Shown piece after piece: positions 63,496 to 64,000 of a stretch of 64,000 nucleotides of DNA. The notes under the pieces were generated by a model. That model saw only the letters and a program-made list of their open reading frames with translations. It had not been told where the DNA came from and did no database searches. How positions within the stretch are numbered: position 1 is the first letter of the stretch; each line of letters begins with the position of its first letter. The translations under genes were made by a program, and so were the position numbers. The DNA is from Pseudotamlana agarivorans (GTDB lineage: Bacteria > Bacteroidota > Bacteroidia > Flavobacteriales > Flavobacteriaceae): assembly GCF_001642835.1 (NCBI RefSeq), contig NZ_LXEI01000012.1, positions 1 through 64,000 of the forward strand, written 5' to 3'.

Positions 63496-64000
63496 TTAAT
63501 TTCTTGATCGTATTTTTATGGCAGGATTGCCTTGGTAAATCATATTAGCGTCTAAATCCTTGGTCGCCACCGATCCAACGGTTAATACAGCATGCGAATT
63601 TAAGGTAACTCCAGGACAAACGACTGCTTTAGCGCCTACCCAAGCGCCTTTTTTTAAAGTGATTTTTCCCAGAATTAAATTAAATTCGGGACACTTATAG
63701 TTGTGATTGCCACATAACAATAGGGCATTTTGTGAAATACAGACATGATCTTCAATCGTGACTTGTGTTAAATTATCTATCCATACGTTCTCGCCAATCC
63801 AGCAATGATTTCCAACAGACAAGAACCACGGGTATTTAATATTCACCCCTGGTTTTATAACCACACCATCGCCTAGTTTAGCACCAAAGCATTTTAGTAG
63901 GATAACTTTTATTTTTGATGATGGGTTCAAAGGATTTATAAAGAAAAGGACATTGGTGAAATACCACAGTAATAGTTTTAGTCTATTACCAGGCTTATAC
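63496..64000 (-). CDS. WcaF-like acetyltransferase, 5' end outside window
   Basis: This left-handed beta-helix (hexapeptide repeat) acetyltransferase is cut by the window edge. The frame is open upstream to position 64000 (KPGNRLKLLLWYFTNVLFF), so the true start lies beyond it. A TTG-based start at 63930 is artificial. Hexapeptide turns run from about GVVIKPGVNIKYP to VVCPGVTLNSHAV, and the active-site His lies in CGNHNYKCP. It probably acetylates a sugar of the repeat unit. The resemblance to colanic-acid WcaF is good, but the substrate is inferred. Confidence 0.88.
   Translation of the reverse strand, partial: YKPGNRLKLLLWYFTNVLFFINPLNPSSKIKVILLKCFGAKLGDGVVIKPGVNIKYPWFLSVGNHCWIGENVWIDNLTQVTIEDHVCISQNALLLCGNHNYKCPEFNLILGKITLKKGAWVGAKAVVCPGVTLNSHAVLTVGSVATKDLDANMIYQGNPAIKIRSRN

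Overview
The window looks like chromosomal DNA of a marine-type member of Flavobacteriaceae (Bacteroidota). Coding DNA is AT-rich, Shine-Dalgarno motifs are absent, and many genes have the Bacteroidota -7 promoter box TAnnTTTG. One secreted protein ends in a type IX secretion sorting domain. Gene neighbourhoods such as rsfS-ftsH-LUD-cdsA-psd and PASTA-rluD opposite ddl-coaD fit the same group. I see no rRNA, tRNA, CRISPR array or transposase gene.

Layout. 0-4.7 kb (+ strand): the 3' end of an unrecognised gene, a DUF6702-type protein, an M1 metallopeptidase, tatA and a peroxiredoxin-like protein. 4.8-14.1 kb (- strand): a kynurenine catabolic operon, read kynU, kmo, 2-aminomuconate deaminase (RidA family), a GT-C-like membrane protein, aldehyde dehydrogenase, an atypical SDR, 3-hydroxyanthranilate dioxygenase, ACMS decarboxylase and an O-methyltransferase. 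Together these can take kynurenine to 4-oxalocrotonate. Tryptophan dioxygenase and kynurenine formamidase are not in the window. 14.3-18.4 kb: a lipoprotein, msrA, a small secreted protein, a coiled-coil protein with a cysteine-free zinc-ribbon remnant, and a Nif3-like protein. 18.6-23.8 kb: lpxK facing a TPR hybrid histidine kinase, with gap and lipA behind the kinase. 24-31 kb: two ECF sigma factors (one with an anti-sigma factor), a glycosyltransferase, aqpZ, murB, an aminotransferase and a DUF1573 protein. 31.3-35.5 kb: valS and an OmpA-family protein. 36-42.7 kb: an envelope and proteostasis operon (rsfS, ftsH, LUD, cdsA, psd, acyl-CoA-binding protein), birA, an SRPBCC-type protein and pyrE. 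42.8-47.8 kb: Nudix, GNAT and SMR genes, a SulP transporter and a T9SS cargo protein. 48.3-52.6 kb: a sulfotransferase flanked by two copies of the coaD 3' end, then coaD, ddl, a PASTA protein and an rluD-like gene. 53-56.8 kb: a NifS-like PLP enzyme and DsbD. 57.5-64 kb: an exopolysaccharide cluster (Wzc-like kinase, Wza-like exporter, WecA-like transferase, GT2, UDP-xylose synthase, WcaF-like acetyltransferase) that runs off the right edge.

The longer intergenic stretches (44.4-44.9, 46.6-46.8, 52.6-53.1, 54.8 and 57.1-57.5 kb) carry several families of short interspersed palindromic repeats, often twice per locus. One also carries a heptanucleotide tandem array of about 12 units just upstream of the SulP promoter. 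The most unusual points are the membrane protein translationally coupled inside the kynurenine operon, the SDR there that lacks the usual catalytic Tyr/Lys pair, the coaD 3'-end duplication bracketing the sulfotransferase, and near-leaderless promoter arrangements at tatA and pyrE.
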